NCBI GenBank assembly: GCA_007244375.1
Contig: SCVW01000030.1
Coordinates: 120,426 to 184,425 of the forward strand
DNA length: 64,000 nucleotides
Direction: 5' to 3'
Origin: Smithella sp.
GTDB taxonomy: Bacteria; Desulfobacterota; Syntrophia; Syntrophales; Smithellaceae
A model generated the notes under the pieces. It searched no databases and was not told the origin of the DNA. It saw only the letters and a list, made by a program, of their open reading frames with translations. Each line of letters begins with the position of its first letter. Position 1 is the stretch's first letter. Below, in pieces: positions 19,808 through 30,836 of the stretch. The position numbers were made by a program, and so were the translations under genes.

Positions 19808-21638
19808 CCTGTTGAGCGGACAGGAACCACCTGATTTCCGGCAGAAATTTAAAATAATCGGGTCTGTCTTTTTAATCGTTCTTTCCATTCTTTTGCTTAG
19901 ACTTGGATATTTGCAGATTATCAGGGGAACGGAATTCAGACAAAAATCAGAAAATAATTCAATTCGTTTTCGAAATCTCAAGCCTCTGCGTGGTCTGATT
20001 ATGGATCGTAACCGTGTTGTACTTGTAGACAACAGACCTTCATTTGATGTGATTTATATACCTAACAAAAACAAAGGCAATGAATTATCAATTGAGAAAC
20101 TGAAAAATTTCTATCGAACTAAATCGTTGGAGTTTCTGTACGATCAGTCTGTTTCCAAAAACGCGAAATCGTATTTGCCAGTTAAACTGGAAAAAAATGT
20201 GGACATGGAAAAAGTTGCGCTGATCGAAACCAATGCGTTGGATTTGCCGGGCATATATATAGAAGTATCACCGATTCGTTTGTATCTGGACGGAGAAATG
20301 CTGGCTCCGGTGATAGGCTACACAGGTGAAGTTAGCAAGAAAGATATGGAAAACAGCACCGGCAAATACGCTTATGGCGATATTTTAGGGAAACACGGCA
20401 TAGAAAAAATTTTCGATTCTTATATCCGCGGACATAACGGAGCGGAACTGGTTGAGGTTAATGTTTACGGAAAAGAGATAAAAAATCTGGGACGGATTGA
20501 TCCGGCCTCCGGTTACAATATAATATTAAACATTGATGCCGATTTGCAGAAAGCAACCGGAGAGGCTCTTGCAGGAAGATCCGGAGCGGCTGTTGTTCTG
20601 GATGTGCACGACGGTTCGGTTCTGGCCATGTTCAGCGCACCCTCTTTTGATCCTAATTTATTCAACAGCGGCATTCCCTATGAAGAGTGGGAAAAACTGC
20701 AAAACAATCCGTTGTGTCCTTTATCCAATAAAGCGATTTCCGGGCAATATCCTCCCGGTTCAACATATAAACTTGTTGTGGCTGCCGCTGCTTTGGAAGA
20801 AGGTGTTATAACTCCCGATACCAAAGTATTTTGCAATGGTTCTTTTACTCTGGGCAACCGTACTTATCGTTGTTGGAAGAAAGGTGGGCATGGATGGGTC
20901 GATCTTCATAAGGCCATTGTTGAATCATGTGATGTTTATTTCTATACGGTGGGGAAAATGCTCGGAGTGGACAAAATAGCCGAATACGCAAAACGTTTTG
21001 GTCTTGGAGGAATAGCGGGCATTGATCTGCCTAATGAAAAAAGCGGTCTGGTGCCCACGAAGGAATGGAAATTAAAAAGGAAAAAAAGTTCCTGGCAGAT
21101 GGGGGAAACGATATCCACAGCTATCGGGCAGGGGTTTAATTTGGTTACTCCGCTACAATTGGCCAATGCTTACAGCGCTTTCGCCAATGGGGGTACTTTA
21201 TGGCGACCGCATTTAGTCAAATACATCGAAACCACGGGAGGGAAGTTATATAAAGAGTTTCTGCCTGAAAAAAAGGGTGAATTAAAATTAAGTCCGAAAA
21301 CGATTGAAATTCTGAATGGTGCTTTGTGGGGTGTGGTTAATGAATCCGGAGGCACCGGTAAGAATGCAAAATTATCAGGTATTGATGTTTGCGGCAAAAC
21401 AGGAACTTCTCAGGTTCTTGGCTTGCCGGAAAATGAAATAGCCCGCCGTGCAAAAAGGCTTACTGCTTTTCAGAAAGATCACGCTTTGTTTGCCTGCTAT
21501 GCTCCGTTAAAAAATCCGGAAATAGCAGTTGCTGTGATTTTGGAAAATGCCGGTGGTGGCGGTGCGGTTGCCGCTCCTGTAGCCCGAAGAATATTGTCCG
21601 CATATTTTGAAGGAAAGAAAAAAGATAAGAAACAGTGA
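19791..21638 (+). CDS. mrdA: penicillin-binding protein 2 (elongasome transpeptidase)
   Basis: 615 residues. N-terminal membrane helix (about 22-42), PBP dimerisation/pedestal region (about 65-240) and transpeptidase domain. Active-site motifs: Ser324-Thr-Tyr-Lys327 (PPGSTYK), Ser379-Cys-Asp381 and Lys536-Thr-Gly-Thr. It cross-links side-wall peptidoglycan with RodA. Within the pedestal, SPIRLYLDGEMLAPVIGYTGEV is typical of PBP2. GGAGG precedes the ATG, inside mreD. Confidence 0.96.
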   Translation: MKEQPNLLSGQEPPDFRQKFKIIGSVFLIVLSILLLRLGYLQIIRGTEFRQKSENNSIRFRNLKPLRGLIMDRNRVVLVDNRPSFDVIYIPNKNKGNELSIEKLKNFYRTKSLEFLYDQSVSKNAKSYLPVKLEKNVDMEKVALIETNALDLPGIYIEVSPIRLYLDGEMLAPVIGYTGEVSKKDMENSTGKYAYGDILGKHGIEKIFDSYIRGHNGAELVEVNVYGKEIKNLGRIDPASGYNIILNIDADLQKATGEALAGRSGAAVVLDVHDGSVLAMFSAPSFDPNLFNSGIPYEEWEKLQNNPLCPLSNKAISGQYPPGSTYKLVVAAAALEEGVITPDTKVFCNGSFTLGNRTYRCWKKGGHGWVDLHKAIVESCDVYFYTVGKMLGVDKIAEYAKRFGLGGIAGIDLPNEKSGLVPTKEWKLKRKKSSWQMGETISTAIGQGFNLVTPLQLANAYSAFANGGTLWRPHLVKYIETTGGKLYKEFLPEKKGELKLSPKTIEILNGALWGVVNESGGTGKNAKLSGIDVCGKTGTSQVLGLPENEIARRAKRLTAFQKDHALFACYAPLKNPEIAVAVILENAGGGGAVAAPVARRILSAYFEGKKKDKKQ

Positions 21639-21698
21639 ACAGTGAATAGTGAATGGAAAGAACAGTTCTAAGTTCAACGTTCTACGTTCAAGGTTGAG
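21635..21698. repeat. intergenic micro-repeats before rodA
   Basis: GTGAACAGTGAATAGTGAAT (from 21635, running through the mrdA stop) and, at 21664-21698, AGTTCAACGTTCTACGTTCA-type words. The second is the reverse complement of the unit at 7723-7757, and the first shares GTGAATAGTGAAT with 10276-10288. The family is therefore dispersed in both orientations. Confidence 0.7.
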
Positions 21699-21776
21699 AA
21701 ACAACACTTTTAAGTTTAAGTAATTAAGTTTTAAACGAAGCGCGTAGGATTTGAATTAATTACTTGAGGCATACTA

Positions 21777-22892
21777 ATGATTTTTTTGAAATTTGATCGT
21801 CGTATTTTTCAGCATTTTGACTGGACTCTTTTGGGCTTGGTCCTTGCCGTCTGTGCGATTGGCACTTTGAATATATATTCCACTGGCTTTAGTGCAGGGG
21901 AGGGGCAATCTTCTTTTTATTTAAAACAGATTCAGTGGATTGCTCTGGGATTAATTTTTATGATGATGATTTTTTTCATCGATTACAGGGTGATCATTCA
22001 GAACGCTTATGTGATTTACGGTATCTCGATAATGCTTTTGATTTTTGTATTTCTATTTGGTTATTCGTCTCATGGTTCGCAAAGATGGCTTGGTATCGGT
22101 GGTTTTGCACTTCAGCCCTCAGAGTTGATGAAACTGGTAATAATAATTACTCTGGCGCGCTATTTCGATGATCATAGATCTAATGAACCTTACAAACTGC
22201 AAGAACTCTTTGTTCCTTTTTTGATTATTTTAGCGCCTTTTTTGTTGATTTTAAAACAGCCTGATTTAGGTACGGCTCTAGTCCTGATTTTTATTTTTGT
22301 TTCTATAGTTTTTTTTATGGGAATAGAGTGGAAGTCTCTGATAATTGTTTCAACAGGCGTTTTGATATCAATTCCCATTGCCTGGCATTTTCTAAAAGAC
22401 TATCAGAAAGAAAGATTGATTACATTTCTTAATCCCGAAAATGATCCTTTAGGTACCGGTTATCACATTATCCAGTCAATGATTGCCGTTGGTTCAGGAG
22501 AAATTTTTGGCAAAGGTTTTTTAAAAGGTTCGCAGACTCAACTGAAATTTTTACCTGAGCAGCAAACTGATTTTATCTTTTCCGTTTTTGCAGAGGAGTG
22601 GGGATTTGTTGGAGGCCTGATTTTGATTATAATGTTCATGTCAATAATCTTCTGGGGGTTAAAAATTGCCTTGCAAGCCAGAGATTTATTAGGCACAATA
22701 ATATCGTTTGGAATAACAGCCCTGATCTCATGGGAGGTGTTTATTAATATAGGTATGGTTTTAGGAATATTACCGGTCGTTGGTATTCCGCTTCCTTTTT
22801 TTAGCTACGGAGGATCAGCAATGATTTCATTATTTACGGCTATAGGGTTGTTAATGAATGTGAGTGCGCGCAGGTTTATTTTGCAACGTTAG
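21777..22892 (+). CDS. rodA: RodA peptidoglycan glycosyltransferase
   Basis: 371-residue SEDS-family polymerase with about ten membrane helices. Family hallmarks are LQPSELMK near residue 115, KQPDLGTALV, the loop DPLGTGYHIIQS with the adjacent IAVGSGEIFGKGFLKGSQTQLKFLPEQQTDFIFSV (the long SEDS motif is split here for length), and PFFSYGGSAM. It polymerises glycan strands for PBP2 to cross-link. The ATG follows GAGGC. Last gene of the rod-shape operon. Confidence 0.95.
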   Translation: MIFLKFDRRIFQHFDWTLLGLVLAVCAIGTLNIYSTGFSAGEGQSSFYLKQIQWIALGLIFMMMIFFIDYRVIIQNAYVIYGISIMLLIFVFLFGYSSHGSQRWLGIGGFALQPSELMKLVIIITLARYFDDHRSNEPYKLQELFVPFLIILAPFLLILKQPDLGTALVLIFIFVSIVFFMGIEWKSLIIVSTGVLISIPIAWHFLKDYQKERLITFLNPENDPLGTGYHIIQSMIAVGSGEIFGKGFLKGSQTQLKFLPEQQTDFIFSVFAEEWGFVGGLILIIMFMSIIFWGLKIALQARDLLGTIISFGITALISWEVFINIGMVLGILPVVGIPLPFFSYGGSAMISLFTAIGLLMNVSARRFILQR

Positions 22893-22898
22893 CAAGTC

Positions 22899-22929
22899 AG
22901 AATTTGCTTTCTGGTACAAAGCAAATTCT
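22899..22929 (+). terminator. hairpin after rodA, possible terminator
   Basis: Perfect 12-bp AT-rich stem AGAATTTGCTTT/AAAGCAAATTCT with a 7-base loop, 7 bp after the rodA stop. No long T-tract follows, so it may only stabilise the 3' end. Confidence 0.4.
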
Positions 22930-23041
22930 TTAACGTGCTTATCACGCATGTGCTGGACTTATCCCGTTTATCAGGGCTAATGATTAGTTTCCGGCAAAGC
23001 TATAACAAGATTTGTTACCAACGACATAAAGGAGAATGGGT

Positions 23042-23419
23042 GTGTGGGAGAAAAAAAAAGAGGTTGAAGAAATTAAAGCTTTTCTGGGTCAGGGAGCAGA
23101 GTTTATCGGCAAACTTATCTTTAACGGTTCAGTTCGCATCGACGGTAATTTTCAGGGGGAAATTTATGGACAAGGATCTTTAGTTGTTGGTGAAGGTGCT
23201 CTGATAAAAGCAAACATTGACGTTAAAAGTATTTATATAAGTGGTGATGTACAGGGCAATATTGAAGTAAAAGAAAAGATCAATATCCATTCCACCGGCA
23301 AATTTCTGGGCGATGTTAATACTCCGGTATTTATAATGGAGGAAGGTGCTCTTTTTGACGGTCGGTCACATATGTCTGAAGCAATTGAGAAAAGAAAGGA
23401 AAATCATCAGGTTGATTGA
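23042..23419 (+). CDS. bactofilin
   Basis: About 125-residue polymer-forming cytoskeletal protein. A short charged N-terminus (WEKKKEVEEIKAFL) is followed by the right-handed beta-helix of repeating short strands (FIGKLIFNGSVRIDGNFQGEIYG split across turns: GSLVVGEGALIKANI, IYISGDVQGNIEV, KINIHSTGKFLGDV, VFIMEEGALFDG) and a charged tail. Bactofilins form nucleotide-free filaments that organise wall synthesis, which fits the rod-shape neighbours. The GTG at 23042 is 7 bases from AAAGGAG; the ATG at 23036 directly abuts that site and is less likely. Confidence 0.9.
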   Translation: MWEKKKEVEEIKAFLGQGAEFIGKLIFNGSVRIDGNFQGEIYGQGSLVVGEGALIKANIDVKSIYISGDVQGNIEVKEKINIHSTGKFLGDVNTPVFIMEEGALFDGRSHMSEAIEKRKENHQVD

Positions 23420-23761
23420 TTATGGATCCAACCGGCAATCAAGACCTTTTTTATGAAAAACTATTTATTAACATAAACATTAATCATTTTAACCTTTTTC
23501 TCCTGTTATAATAATCATTTATAAAAATTTAGACTGCCGGTCAGAAAAATACTTGACAAGCAAATAATGTTGTGATTAGTAACCTCACGGTTTTGAGTAT
23601 CGGGAGTATCAGTAGAATTTCTAGTTCTTCGGCTTTAAATATTCAAAACACACATGAGTATAAAACTTCATGCAGTTGAAGTTGTGCATACTGATAAAAA
23701 CTGCCAAATGTTTTGCATGTGATTTTTTATAGAAATTGCAAAAGATAAACAGAGGTAAAAA
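23420..23761 (+). other. 342-bp leader region of the F-type ATP synthase operon
   Basis: No gene is seen. It contains a perfect TTGACA (23553-23558) with only poor -10 candidates 17-18 bases on (TTAGTA/TAGTAA). Further down is a hairpin with 7-bp arms AACTTCA/TGAAGTT (23664-23683), extendable by GTAT/ATAC. The operon promoter is probably here, but it is not clear-cut. Confidence 0.5.
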
Positions 23762-24196
23762 ATGGTTAAAGTCATTCCTGATTATACGATGTTGATCCAA
23801 ATGATTATTTTTCTGGCTTTAATTTTTGTCCTTAACATTCTTCTTTACAAACCAATCCTGTCCATAATTGATCGACGAAAAAAACAACTGGAAGAGTCAG
23901 AGAACGAAATAAAGCTATTTAATGAATCTGTGGAAAAGAGAGTCGCCGAGTACGAGGAAAAATTAAAGCAAGCCAAAATTAAAGCAACAGAACTGAAAAA
24001 AGAGATAATTCAAGAAGGTGCAAATCAGGCTAAAAACATCGTCGATGCCGTTCGCAATGAAATCCCTGTAATGGCGCGAGAGTTTCAGCAGAAGATGGAT
24101 AAGGAAATCGAAAAAGCCAAATTAGTTCTGGATAGCCATTCTAAAGAATTATCTATACAGATTGCGCAGAAAGTACTGGGGAGGCCGGTGCAATGA
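23762..24196 (+). CDS. atpX: F-type ATP synthase subunit b'
   Basis: 144-residue peripheral-stalk subunit: one N-terminal helix (about 9-27), then KPILSIIDRRKKQLEESENEI and a continuous coiled coil. It is followed by a second, different b subunit with a 4-bp overlap, so the stalk is a b/b' heterodimer, as usual in deltaproteobacteria. First gene of a seven-gene operon (b', b, delta, alpha, gamma, beta, epsilon). Confidence 0.9.
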   Translation: MVKVIPDYTMLIQMIIFLALIFVLNILLYKPILSIIDRRKKQLEESENEIKLFNESVEKRVAEYEEKLKQAKIKATELKKEIIQEGANQAKNIVDAVRNEIPVMAREFQQKMDKEIEKAKLVLDSHSKELSIQIAQKVLGRPVQ

Positions 24197-24771
24197 AAAA
24201 AACACTCTCTTCCGTTATTTCGATAGTAGTTTTGCTAGTCATGGCTGGTGTTGCTTTTGCTTCCGGTGAAGCCGAGGGTGGCCACGAAGGAAATAAATGG
24301 GTTGATTTCGCCAAGAAGACTTTTGATTTTGTTGTGCTGATTGGGTTACTCTACTGGCTCTTGGCTGCCAAGATGAAGGAATTTTTTACCGGCCGCCGCG
24401 CAGAAATCAAGGAAACTCTTGAAAAATCAGTGGAAAAAAAGGCGGAAGCTGAAAATAAGTACCGTGAATATTCAGAAAAACTCGACAAAGCATCTTTGGA
24501 AATTGACGGTATTTTTGAAATGATTAAGGCGCAAGGCGTTACTGAAAAACAAAAAATTATTGAAGATGCTGAAAGAACCGCTAAGAAGATGAAAGAAGAT
24601 GCTCAGGCGCGCATTGAGCAGGAACTGAAAAAAGCGTCGGATCAATTGAAAGTGCAGGCGGTTCAAGCATCCGTACAAATGGCTGAAGAAATTCTTAAGC
24701 GAAGTATTACGGCACAAGATCATGAAACAATGGTTAAAGAATATATGGAAAAGGTGGTAATCAAACATTGA
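24193..24771 (+). CDS. atpF: F-type ATP synthase subunit b
   Basis: 192 residues. Two hydrophobic stretches: residues 5-22, followed by AFASGEAEGG (looks like a cleavable signal sequence, as known for this group's b subunits), and the membrane anchor about 42-60. A long coiled coil follows (FFTGRRAEIKETLEKSVEKK...). It overlaps b' by 4 bp (ATGA) and its stop overlaps the TTG start of atpH. Confidence 0.92.
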   Translation: MKKTLSSVISIVVLLVMAGVAFASGEAEGGHEGNKWVDFAKKTFDFVVLIGLLYWLLAAKMKEFFTGRRAEIKETLEKSVEKKAEAENKYREYSEKLDKASLEIDGIFEMIKAQGVTEKQKIIEDAERTAKKMKEDAQARIEQELKKASDQLKVQAVQASVQMAEEILKRSITAQDHETMVKEYMEKVVIKH

Positions 24772-25310
24772 TCAGCAATATTTCCAAGCGTTATGCACGT
24801 GCTTTTTTTGACATTGCAACTGAGCAGAAGCAAATAGAGCAATACTATGATGAGCTGAATCAGTTTGCATCAATTGTTTCCCAAAACAAATCTTTAAGCG
24901 ATTTCCTGGCTAATCCGATTTTCGAACAAACAAGCAAAAAAGGAGTCGTGGACAATTTAATCGCCAAGATGAAATTATCCGGCATGACAGTAAGCTTTTT
25001 ACGGTTGTTGGTGGATAAGAAAAGAATCGACATCTTGAATGATATAGTAATTTGCTATCGCCAATTAATGGACGAAGCCCTGAAGAAAGTAAGGGTAAAC
25101 GTAAGAACTGCATATGCCCTTTCTAATGAGATGCGGTCTTTCATAAGTTCCAGTCTGGAAAAAATAATGGGTAAAAAAGTTGAAATGACTGTGGAAGAAG
25201 ATCCTTCTCTTTTGGGTGGAGTAGTTATTGGAGTTGGTGATACGCTTTATGATGGCAGCATCAAAAATCAATTGAACAATATGAGGAATCTCTTAGGGGA
25301 GGCGAGATAA
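24768..25310 (+). CDS. atpH: F-type ATP synthase subunit delta
   Basis: 180-residue OSCP-type subunit that joins the peripheral stalk to the catalytic head. It has the N-terminal helical bundle (ISKRYARAFFDIATEQKQ..) and the C-terminal domain with VEEDPSLLGGVVIGVGDTLYDGSI. The TTG start at 24768 overlaps the atpF stop (TTGA) and is backed by AAGGTGG. The N-type operon in this window has no counterpart gene. Confidence 0.93.
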   Translation: MISNISKRYARAFFDIATEQKQIEQYYDELNQFASIVSQNKSLSDFLANPIFEQTSKKGVVDNLIAKMKLSGMTVSFLRLLVDKKRIDILNDIVICYRQLMDEALKKVRVNVRTAYALSNEMRSFISSSLEKIMGKKVEMTVEEDPSLLGGVVIGVGDTLYDGSIKNQLNNMRNLLGEAR

Positions 25311-25313
25311 GGC

Positions 25314-26828
25314 ATGGAAACAATTAAAGCGGAAGAAATTAGTCAAATTATTTCTGAGCAAATAAAAAGCTATGAGAAAAAGCTGGATATAAGCGAGACC
25401 GGAACAGTTCTATCCGTTGGTGACGGTATTGCCAGAATATACGGCGTGCAGAATGCAATGGCGATGGAGCTTCTGGAGTTCCCGGGCGGTATCTTAGGCA
25501 TGGTTCTCAATCTGGAAACGGATAATGTCGGTGTTGCCGTTCTTGGTGAAGTTACCCATATTAAAGAAGGTGACATTGTTAAAAGAACCGGAAAAATCGC
25601 TCAGGTTCCGGTTGGTGAAGCGTTATTGGGACGCGTTATTGACGCTACCGGAAAACCGTTGGATGGAAAGGGGCCAATTGAAACAAAAGAATTCAGACGT
25701 ATTGAAATGGTCGCTCCCGGTGTTATTCAGCGTCAGCCGGTCAATCAACCGATGTATACCGGTCTTAAATCTATTGACGCTATGACGCCGATCGGACGTG
25801 GTCAGCGTGAGCTTATCATTGGAGACCGGCAGATAGGTAAAACAGCCATCGGAGTTGATGCTATCATCCGTCAGAAAGATACCGGTGTGAAATGTATTTA
25901 TGTTGCTATCGGCCAGAAAAAATCTACAGTGGCTCAGGTTGTGGAAAGATTGAAACAATATGATGCTCTGTCTTATACCTGTGTTGTCGCCGGTTGCGCT
26001 TCGGACCCTGCGACGCTGCAGTATGTTGCCGCTTATGCCGGTTGCAGTATCGGTGAATATTTCAGAGATAACGGCCAGGACGCATTGATTATCTACGATG
26101 ACTTGTCCAAACAGGCTGTGGCTTATCGCCAGATTTCTCTGCTGCTGCGCCGTCCGCCGGGACGTGAAGCTTTCCCCGGCGATATTTTCTACAATCACTC
26201 CCGACTGCTCGAGCGTGCGGCTCGTGTAAGCCCCGAACTCGGCGGCGGTTCTCTTACAGCTCTTCCGGTTATTGAAACACAGGCTGGCGACGTTTCCGCG
26301 TACATTCCGACGAACGTTATCTCCATTACAGACGGTCAGGTTTATCTGGAACCGAGCTTGTTCTTCTCCGGTATTCGTCCGGCGATTAACGTCGGTCTTT
26401 CGGTTTCCCGCGTCGGTGGTGCGGCTCAGGTTAAGGCTATGAAACAGGTTGCCGGAACGCTGAAACTCGATCTGGCGCAGTATCGCGAACTGGCGGCTTT
26501 TGCCCAGTTCGGATCCGATCTGGACAAATCAACGCAGGCACAGCTGGATCGCGGTGTTCGTCTGGTTGAATTACTCAAACAGCCGCAGTTCAAGCCGATG
26601 TCTCTTTCTCAGGAAATTGTAGTACTCTTTGCCGGAACCAAAGGATTCATTGATAAATACGATGTGGATAAGGTTCGTGTATATGAGGAACAACTTCTAA
26701 GTTTCGTGGAAAGCAAACATCCCGATATTATGAAGGAGATAGAAGATAAGAAGATAATTTCTCCCGATCTGGAAAAGAAGATGAAGGAAGTTATGACAGC
26801 TTTTGATTCCGTTTTTGTAGCGGAATAA
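25314..26828 (+). CDS. atpA: F-type ATP synthase subunit alpha
   Basis: 504 residues. Canonical alpha: P-loop GDRQIGKT (170-177), ligand loop [27 protein letters not shown] and [17 protein letters not shown]. Full-length family size. Starts 3 bp after atpH. Its closeness to canonical alpha contrasts with the longer N-type alpha at 10400-11968. Confidence 0.97.
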   Translation: METIKAEEISQIISEQIKSYEKKLDISETGTVLSVGDGIARIYGVQNAMAMELLEFPGGILGMVLNLETDNVGVAVLGEVTHIKEGDIVKRTGKIAQVPVGEALLGRVIDATGKPLDGKGPIETKEFRRIEMVAPGVIQRQPVNQPMYTGLKSIDAMTPIGRGQRELIIGDRQIGKTAIGVDAIIRQKDTGVKCIYVAIGQKKSTVAQVVERLKQYDALSYTCVVAGCASDPATLQYVAAYAGCSIGEYFRDNGQDALIIYDDLSKQAVAYRQISLLLRRPPGREAFPGDIFYNHSRLLERAARVSPELGGGSLTALPVIETQAGDVSAYIPTNVISITDGQVYLEPSLFFSGIRPAINVGLSVSRVGGAAQVKAMKQVAGTLKLDLAQYRELAAFAQFGSDLDKSTQAQLDRGVRLVELLKQPQFKPMSLSQEIVVLFAGTKGFIDKYDVDKVRVYEEQLLSFVESKHPDIMKEIEDKKIISPDLEKKMKEVMTAFDSVFVAE

Positions 26829-26903
26829 ATGTGAAATCGAATTTGATTTCATTGGCAAATAAAATTCACTGAAGTTCAATAATAAAGTTGAGGAGAAATC
26901 CAG

Positions 26904-27779
26904 GTGGCCTCGCTAAAAGATATAAAAAGAAAAGTAACCGCTGTTCAAAAGACGAAGCAGATTACCCGCGCCATGAATATGGTTGCTGCTTCAAAATTTA
27001 AATCAGCGCAGATGAAAATGGATAATTTCCGGCCTTACGCCAGTAAATTCATGGATGTGCTTAACAGTCTTGCTTTGCGTGTGGAAACCATGTCTCATCC
27101 ACTGTTGGCGATACGAGATCCAAGGAGAATCAGAGTTATTTGTATGACCTCCGATCGCGGTTTGTGCGGTGGTTTTAATACCAATTTAATCAAGGCGACG
27201 GAAAGGTTTATTAAGGAAAAGATAAAAGACGGCAAAGAAGTTTCTCTTATTGCTGTGGGTCGGAAGGGAAGAGACTTTTTCCGTAAGAAAGCCAATATAA
27301 TTGCTCAAAAAACGGATGTTTTAAGCAAGTTTGATATGACATTGGCTGTGTCTGTTGCTGATGAAGTTATTCCTTCTTTCGTTAAAGAAGAATATGATGA
27401 GCTTTATCTAATTTATAATCAGTTTATGAACGTTTCTGTTCAAAAACCTACTATTGTCAGGTTATTCCCTCTGCCTTCTATCGGACAGGACGCAGATGTT
27501 GATCCGGACAGGTTTCTTGATTACGCTTACGAGCCTTCGGCAGAGGCTTTATTAGAGCGGCTTTTGCCGATGTATGTTCACGTTCTGGTTTACCGTGCTC
27601 TGCTGGAAACATCGGCAGGCGAAAACGGGGCGAGAATGGCTGCAATGGACAACGCGACCAGCAACTGCGAAGAGTTAATAAGCTCATTGACGTTGAAAAT
27701 GAATAAAGCCAGACAAGCGGCGATTACGGCAGAGTTGATGGATATCGTCGGCGGAACGGAAGCTCTGGCCAAAGGCTAA
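26904..27779 (+). CDS. atpG: F-type ATP synthase subunit gamma
   Basis: 291-residue rotor shaft: LKDIKRKVTAVQKTKQITRAMNMVAASK at the N-terminus, CMTSDRGLCGGFNTNL in the middle, and the C-terminal helix MDNATSNCEELISSLTLKMNKARQAAITAELMDIVGG (split motif). The start is GTG at 26904, 9 bases after GAGGAG. A small hairpin (TGAAATC/GATTTCA, 26832-26851) lies in the gap after atpA and may tune subunit ratios. Confidence 0.96.
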   Translation: MASLKDIKRKVTAVQKTKQITRAMNMVAASKFKSAQMKMDNFRPYASKFMDVLNSLALRVETMSHPLLAIRDPRRIRVICMTSDRGLCGGFNTNLIKATERFIKEKIKDGKEVSLIAVGRKGRDFFRKKANIIAQKTDVLSKFDMTLAVSVADEVIPSFVKEEYDELYLIYNQFMNVSVQKPTIVRLFPLPSIGQDADVDPDRFLDYAYEPSAEALLERLLPMYVHVLVYRALLETSAGENGARMAAMDNATSNCEELISSLTLKMNKARQAAITAELMDIVGGTEALAKG

Positions 27780-27812
27780 TTTTTCTGCGGTGCTTTACCG
27801 CATGTAAAATAA

Positions 27813-29252
<1,440 letters not shown>

Positions 29253-29273
29253 TTATTGTGCTGGAGAAAATAA

Positions 29274-29681
29274 ATGGCTGATGAATTAATGCTGGAAATT
29301 GTATCGCCGGAAAAAATGGTTTTTTCTGGCAAAATTGAGGAAGTGACCATCCCTGGCACGGAAGGCGAATTCGGTGTGTTGCGCGGTCATGAGGCTTTTT
29401 TAAGTTCTGTAGATATTGGTGAGTTGAATTTTCTTAAGGAAGGCAAAAAAACCCTTTATGCAGTTAACACCGGTTATGCGGAAGTTACCTCTGATAAAGT
29501 TACAGTTCTGATTGAAACCGCTGAAAGATCTGATCACATTGATAAAGAAAGAGCTCTTAAAGCAAAGGATAACGCTGAAACACGTCTAAGTCAGCTGACC
29601 AAGGAAGATGTCGAATATGAATTAGCACGGGCAGCCTTGGCAAGAGCAATAGCGCGTATAAGTGTTGCTGAAAAACAGTAA
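29274..29681 (+). CDS. atpC: F-type ATP synthase subunit epsilon
   Basis: 135 residues with the N-terminal beta-sandwich ([37 protein letters not shown]) and a C-terminal helical hairpin ([21 protein letters not shown]), the part that inhibits ATP hydrolysis in many bacteria. Last gene of the operon; a strong terminator follows 34 bp later. Confidence 0.95.
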   Translation: MADELMLEIVSPEKMVFSGKIEEVTIPGTEGEFGVLRGHEAFLSSVDIGELNFLKEGKKTLYAVNTGYAEVTSDKVTVLIETAERSDHIDKERALKAKDNAETRLSQLTKEDVEYELARAALARAIARISVAEKQ

Positions 29682-29714
29682 ACATGTTTCTTATTTTTAG
29701 ACAAAGATAACCCT

Positions 29715-29747
29715 AAAAAAGCCGGCAAGTTTTTGCCGGTTTTTTTA
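29715..29747 (+). terminator. rho-independent terminator of the F-type atp operon
   Basis: Stem CCGGCAA/TTGCCGG (29722-29728 and 29733-29739), 4-base loop, then eight T. A-rich sequence precedes the stem. Confidence 0.9.
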
Positions 29748-30026
29748 TTAATGGTTTTTTAAATTTCATTTTAACCATTTTTTAGTAAAAACATATATTG
29801 ACATTTGTATATAGTTGCATTATTTTTTAATCTCTATGGGTACAATTCCCCGTCGCTTGCGACGAAGAAGAGAGTCATACTCTATTTACGATACCCCGCT
29901 GCTTGCGGCGGGGTTGTTCATTTAATAGGTGGCAAATCAATAATTTACCTTTTAAACATACCATGTTTGAATGTTGTTAAAAAATTAAAAAAAACAATTT
30001 AAGGAAATGAAGAAGAGGAGGTTCTT
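29748..30026 (+). promoter_or_regulatory. promoter and hairpin-rich leader of the beta-barrel gene
   Basis: TTGACA (29798-29803), 17 bases, TATTTT (29821-29826) is a likely promoter. The leader of about 190 nt then carries two GC hairpins: CGTCGC-TT-GCGACG (29851-29864) and a 9-bp stem CCCCGCTGC/GCGGCGGGG (29894-29913) followed by TTGTTCATTT. The second is a widespread intergenic repeat unit of anaerobic deltaproteobacteria and could also act as a weak terminator. Nothing else is seen between atpC and the next gene. Confidence 0.5.
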
Positions 30027-30728
30027 ATGAAGAAAAGGTTTTTGAGTTCTTTGCCGGTAGCTGTGTTAATGTTATTATTATCAACCATATCAGCTTTTGC
30101 GGTTCCTAACACTGGTTTCTATGTCGGTATTTCCGGGGGGTATGTAATACCTCAAACGATGGATATTTCTAATCCGGATGATAGTGTCCAACATTTCGAC
30201 GCATATTTGGAGAATGGTTACAATTTGGCCATAAAAACAGGGTGGCTAACACCCTTTACTCGAAAAATTATGGCGATGGAAATAGAATATAATTATATGA
30301 ACAATAATTTCGATAATGAAAAAATAGTTCCTTCACCTGATCATGACGGCTATCCCGTTAAATTAGATGGAAATATGAGCATCCATGCCGTTCTCTTTAA
30401 TCTCAAGGCACGCTATCCGGAAGGAATAATTCATCCTTATGCCGGATTTGGTTTGGGGTATGCTTATGCCAGTGTTGGTGACATTACCGAAAGAGCATAT
30501 GACGGGTCAGGAACAGAAATCTGGCTTGGTGAATCTGGTGGTGGATTTTGCTGGCAATTTCTTGCCGGTGTTGATTTTGATATAACTCCTAATTTGAGTT
30601 TAGGGATAGGATATAAATATTTTGCGGCATACCCGACTATTGGTGACGAGTATGAGTATTATGGAATTTACGCTGATCTTGATTACAGAGCAAGTATCAT
30701 CACTGCGGGCATGACCTTTACTTTCTAA
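30027..30728 (+). CDS. outer-membrane beta-barrel protein
   Basis: 233 residues with a clear signal peptide (MKKRFLSSLPVAVLMLLLST..AFA) and alternating-pattern strands: GFYVGISGGYVIP, NLAIKTGWLTP, HPYAGFGLGYAYASVG, FCWQFLAGVDFDITPNLSLGIGYKYF. It ends in a terminal Phe (ITAGMTFTF), the signal for Bam-mediated insertion. It looks like an eight-stranded OmpA/Opacity-type barrel without a periplasmic domain. Function unknown. Strong ribosome site AGAGGAGG. Confidence 0.8.
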   Translation: MKKRFLSSLPVAVLMLLLSTISAFAVPNTGFYVGISGGYVIPQTMDISNPDDSVQHFDAYLENGYNLAIKTGWLTPFTRKIMAMEIEYNYMNNNFDNEKIVPSPDHDGYPVKLDGNMSIHAVLFNLKARYPEGIIHPYAGFGLGYAYASVGDITERAYDGSGTEIWLGESGGGFCWQFLAGVDFDITPNLSLGIGYKYFAAYPTIGDEYEYYGIYADLDYRASIITAGMTFTF

Positions 30729-30748
30729 ACACTTTGTTAAGATTAACT

Positions 30749-30786
30749 ATAACGGAGGTTAGGAAAGTTTCCTTAACCTCCGTTAT
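30749..30786. terminator. terminator after the beta-barrel gene
   Basis: Long stem with arms of about 17 bp and one bulge (ATAACGGAGGTTA... / ...TAACCTCCGTTAT) between convergent genes. The T-tract is weak on the plus side. Confidence 0.6.
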
Positions 30787-30836
30787 CATTTGATAGATTA
30801 GTCGTTTTTGATAAAATTTTGATATGGTATAATTTT

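Noticed and set aside
23420..23761. A riboswitch in the leader of the ATP synthase operon
   Set aside because: Only one simple hairpin is seen and no conserved riboswitch core could be recognised.
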